Shown here: one piece after another, positions 61,527-64,000 of the stretch
How positions within the stretch are numbered: position 1 is the stretch's first letter
How the letters are laid out: each line of letters begins with the position of its first letter
DNA from: Glaciecola sp965660815
GTDB lineage: Bacteria; Pseudomonadota; Gammaproteobacteria; Enterobacterales; Alteromonadaceae
Assembly: GCA_965660815.1 (NCBI GenBank)
Contig: CBFIBG010000004.1
Coordinates: 1 to 64,000 of the forward strand
DNA length: 64,000 nucleotides
Direction of reading: 5' to 3'
Position numbers and translations under genes: made by a program
Notes under the pieces: model-generated
Told to the model about the DNA's origin: nothing
What the model saw: only the letters and a program-made list of their open reading frames with translations
Database searches by the model: none

Positions 61527-64000
61527 CTAGCCGGTGTTTCTTATACCTACTGCGATACCCGTTATGGCGACCATCATAGCTCGCTCTAAGATTGTTTTAT
61601 CGTTATCTTGGTAACTTGATTGCTCTGCTTTTCTTATTCTGTTTAAGAGCTCAATTTGCAAATAATGCAGTGGCTGAAGATAACCGGCCCTTATCTGCAT
61701 TGAATTACGAGCATTGGGGTAATCTTCCATAGGATGCTGATGACCCGTTATGCTCAATAAGCTTTTCATAGACGCGTCCAATTCCTCTCTCAGTTTTTCG
61801 CCAAAGTGCGATAATTCGTCTGGCACTAATCGTTTATCGTAAGCCGCACTGACATTTGGATCTGCTTTTTGGAAAACCATGTCGAGCATAGAGAGCCTTG
61901 ACGCAAAAAACGGCCATTCTTCGATCATCTCTTTTACGATTGGAACATTATCATTTTGATTCACTTCATCGATTGCTCGCATGACTCCAAGCCATGAGGG
62001 TAATACTAAACGAGTTTGAGCCCATGCAAAAATCCAAGGGATGGCTCTTAAGCTCTCAATGCCACCCTGTGGATTTCGTTTGGCTGGGCGGCTACCTAAA
62101 GGTAATTTACCCAGTTCTTGTTCTGGAGTTGCCACTCTAAAATAGGGGACAAAATCTGGGTCATTACGCACAATCTCGCGGTAATTGTCTCTGCCGTGGT
62201 TGGCCATTTGGGTAATCACTTGTCGCCATTCTTGCTTGGGTTTAGGAGGCGGTAAAAAGATAGCTTCTAACACCGCTGATGCATATAAAGATAAACTGCG
62301 TTTGGCTAACTGCGGCATGCCAAACTTATATCTGATGGTCTCTCCTTGTTCTGTAACCCTAAAGCCACCCGCTAGAGAGCCGGGAGGTTGTGAATGAATA
62401 GCCTCTTTGGCGGGTAAGCCGCCTCTACCAATAGTGCCTCCTCTGCCGTGAAATAAAGTAAGTTTTATTTTCTGTTCTTCTGACAGTTTTACAAGGGCTT
62501 CTTGGGCGCTGTATTGCGCCCATCCAGCGGCTAATGAACCCGCATCTTTGGCTGAGTCGGAGTATCCAATCATCACGTATTGTTGGCCTTGAATATAGCC
62601 TTTGTACCAATCAATACCGAGGAGCTTTTCCATCACATCAGGTGAGTTGTTGAGGTCATCCAAAGTTTCGAATAACGGAGCTACTGGCATAGGCCAATCG
62701 ACCCCCGCTTCTTTAAGCAGTAATTGAACGGCAAGTACATCAGAGGGCTCACTGGCCATAGATATAATATAAATGCCGAATCCGTCTTTACCATTTTTTG
62801 CGATCACTCGACAGGTATCTAAAACTTCTTGTACCTCCGCGGTAGGCTGCCAATTTTTGGGTATTAAGGGTCTTCTGGATGTGAGTTCCCGCAATAAAAA
62901 GGCTTGTTTGTCGTCTTCATTCCACTGGTTGTAATCTCCCATTCCTAGGTAACGAGTTAACTCACTAAATACATCTGCATGTCGTTGCGAATCTTGTCGT
63001 ATGTCCAGTTTCAATAAATGAATGCCGAAGCAATAGGTACGACGAATCGTATCAAGCAGCAGCCCGTCAGCAATTACACTCATGCCACAATCAATAAGAG
63101 ATTCGTAACAGTCTAAAAGAGGTTGCTGCAAGTCTTGATTCGTTTGAATCCAGGTTTTTTTCGGTGACTTTCCAACATATGTTTTTTCAATCTGTCTGAT
63201 AAGAGGCTTAAGCACCTCTCTATAGGGTTCTCTGGCATTGTCTGTTGCAAGCTTGAGCTTTTCGTTGCACTTGTTCATCGATAGCTCAGAGTATAGCTGT
63301 TTTAAATCGGCTAAAAATAACTTGGCCGACCGACGGCGTGCCCTTAGCAGGACTTCCTGGGTAAGAGTTGCAGTGACAAATGGGTTACCGTCCCTGTCAC
63401 CTCCCATCCAAGAACCAAATTGGACAGGTTTAGCGTTCAAAGGTAACCTTGAATCAAAGTTAACTTGTAAGTAATCATCTAAGTCGCGAAGGAAGTCTGG
63501 AACAGCGTCCCACAAACTATTTTCTATCACTGAAAAACCCCATCGAGCTTCATCTACAGGGGTAGGTCTTACTGATCTAATTTCTTCTGTATGCCACGCT
63601 TGGGAAATAATGTCTGAAATGCGTTGTTTGGCTCTCCTGACCTCCACTTCACTGAGGTTTTGAGAGTGCAACAATTGTAACTGTTTTGCTAAACGACTTT
63701 GCTTGTATATATTTGTACGCCGATTGACCTCTGTAGGGTGAGCGGTGAGAACCATATCTATATTTAAGTTATTAATGGCCTCTAACACTTTATTTTTGTC
63801 AGTCTCAGCTGAAAGTTGTGCGGTAAAGTTGTTCAATTGAACGTCGAGCGTATTATTTTTGTGCACTTCTATGTTGAATTCCTGCTCCGCTATATTTGCC
63901 AATGTGAGGAACTGGGCAAATGCTCTTGCAATCGTGAGCAGCGATTGGTTATCTAATTTAGAAAGATTAGCTTCAAGTTGTTCGGTACTCTCTTTTTCGC
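61527..64000 (-). CDS. ppc: Phosphoenolpyruvate carboxylase, N-terminus beyond the right edge
   Basis: The open frame runs past base 64000, giving at least 824 residues of the roughly 880 expected. The first visible segment (STEQLEANLSKLDNQSLLTIARAFAQFLTLANIAEQ) aligns with the Ppc N-terminal region, so the TTG at 63902 is internal and not the start. Signatures include VLTAHPTEVNRRT (catalytic His), MGGDRDGNPFV, and GYSDSAKDAGSLAAGW with FHGRGGTIGRGG. The C-terminus ends GIAVGIRNTG. It fixes bicarbonate onto PEP to give oxaloacetate, feeding the TCA cycle with mdh nearby. Confidence 0.96.
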   Translation of the reverse strand, partial: EKESTEQLEANLSKLDNQSLLTIARAFAQFLTLANIAEQEFNIEVHKNNTLDVQLNNFTAQLSAETDKNKVLEAINNLNIDMVLTAHPTEVNRRTNIYKQSRLAKQLQLLHSQNLSEVEVRRAKQRISDIISQAWHTEEIRSVRPTPVDEARWGFSVIENSLWDAVPDFLRDLDDYLQVNFDSRLPLNAKPVQFGSWMGGDRDGNPFVTATLTQEVLLRARRRSAKLFLADLKQLYSELSMNKCNEKLKLATDNAREPYREVLKPLIRQIEKTYVGKSPKKTWIQTNQDLQQPLLDCYESLIDCGMSVIADGLLLDTIRRTYCFGIHLLKLDIRQDSQRHADVFSELTRYLGMGDYNQWNEDDKQAFLLRELTSRRPLIPKNWQPTAEVQEVLDTCRVIAKNGKDGFGIYIISMASEPSDVLAVQLLLKEAGVDWPMPVAPLFETLDDLNNSPDVMEKLLGIDWYKGYIQGQQYVMIGYSDSAKDAGSLAAGWAQYSAQEALVKLSEEQKIKLTLFHGRGGTIGRGGLPAKEAIHSQPPGSLAGGFRVTEQGETIRYKFGMPQLAKRSLSLYASAVLEAIFLPPPKPKQEWRQVITQMANHGRDNYREIVRNDPDFVPYFRVATPEQELGKLPLGSRPAKRNPQGGIESLRAIPWIFAWAQTRLVLPSWLGVMRAIDEVNQNDNVPIVKEMIEEWPFFASRLSMLDMVFQKADPNVSAAYDKRLVPDELSHFGEKLREELDASMKSLLSITGHQHPMEDYPNARNSMQIRAGYLQPLHYLQIELLNRIRKAEQSSYQDNDKTILERAMMVAITGIAVGIRNTG

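Noticed and set aside
63902..63904. TTG at 63902 as the start of ppc
   Set aside because: The frame upstream to base 64000 still matches the Ppc N-terminal region, so the gene is cut by the window edge.
1..64000. CRISPR arrays, tRNA and rRNA genes
   Set aside because: No regularly spaced repeats, cloverleaf-like sequences or rRNA segments were recognised on either strand by reading.

Overview
The window is a chromosomal segment of an AT-rich gammaproteobacterium, most likely a marine member of the Alteromonadales. The evidence is gene content and order: lptD-surA-pdxA-rsmA-apaG-apaH, xerD-dsbC, recO-pdxJ-acpS, rplM-rpsI-petABC-sspAB, rsmI/lpoA-yraN-diaA-dolP and argR/mdh are all gammaproteobacterial blocks. 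The class GN sortase locus is typical of marine proteobacteria. No tRNA, rRNA or CRISPR array was seen. Species assignment is not possible from sequence reading alone.

Left part (1-6.4 kb), accessory. It holds the start of an unknown gene running off the left edge, a membrane-anchored TIR-TPR protein, a decayed IS91-like transposase fragment ending in a perfect 22-bp hairpin, a two-gene Xre regulator/membrane protein cassette with paired operator-like sites, a ChrA chromate transporter and a periplasmic solute-binding protein.

6.6-21 kb, metabolic. A secreted M17 aminopeptidase is followed by a Bacteroidetes-like AcnB, a lipoate-ligase-like protein, a HAD phosphatase, an AEC transporter that seems to need an ATT start codon, a small membrane protein, a PQQ-type sugar dehydrogenase, the normal gammaproteobacterial AcnB, a DUF192 lipoprotein and aspartokinase LysC. 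Two AcnB proteins of different subfamilies lie only 5 kb apart.

21-33 kb, housekeeping. A chemoreceptor is followed on the minus strand by the outer-membrane-biogenesis/cofactor/rRNA-methylation operon lptD-surA-pdxA-rsmA-apaG-apaH. Divergent djlA, xerD and dsbC come next.

33-41 kb holds a complete proteobacterial dedicated sortase (Pds) system: class GN sortase, its single VIT/VWA substrate with a C-terminal LPQTS sorting signal, the OmpA-like PdsO, response regulator PdsR and sensor kinase PdsS. It sits between dsbC and recJ, which are adjacent in E. coli, so it looks like an insertion into a conserved block. Two small unassigned genes follow.

41-64 kb is core genome: recJ-recO-pdxJ-acpS-rlmD, relA, rplM-rpsI, the cytochrome bc1 operon petABC, sspAB, then minus-strand dolP-diaA-yraN-lpoA, rsmI, argR divergent from mdh, a TrmH-family RNA methyltransferase and the C-terminal nine tenths of ppc, cut by the right edge.

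The best candidates for unusual biology are the Pds sortase locus with its carbohydrate-binding-like sensor, the foreign-looking second AcnB, the ATT-start transporter and the TIR-TPR protein. All belong to families with known relatives, and I did not find a system I could call wholly new.
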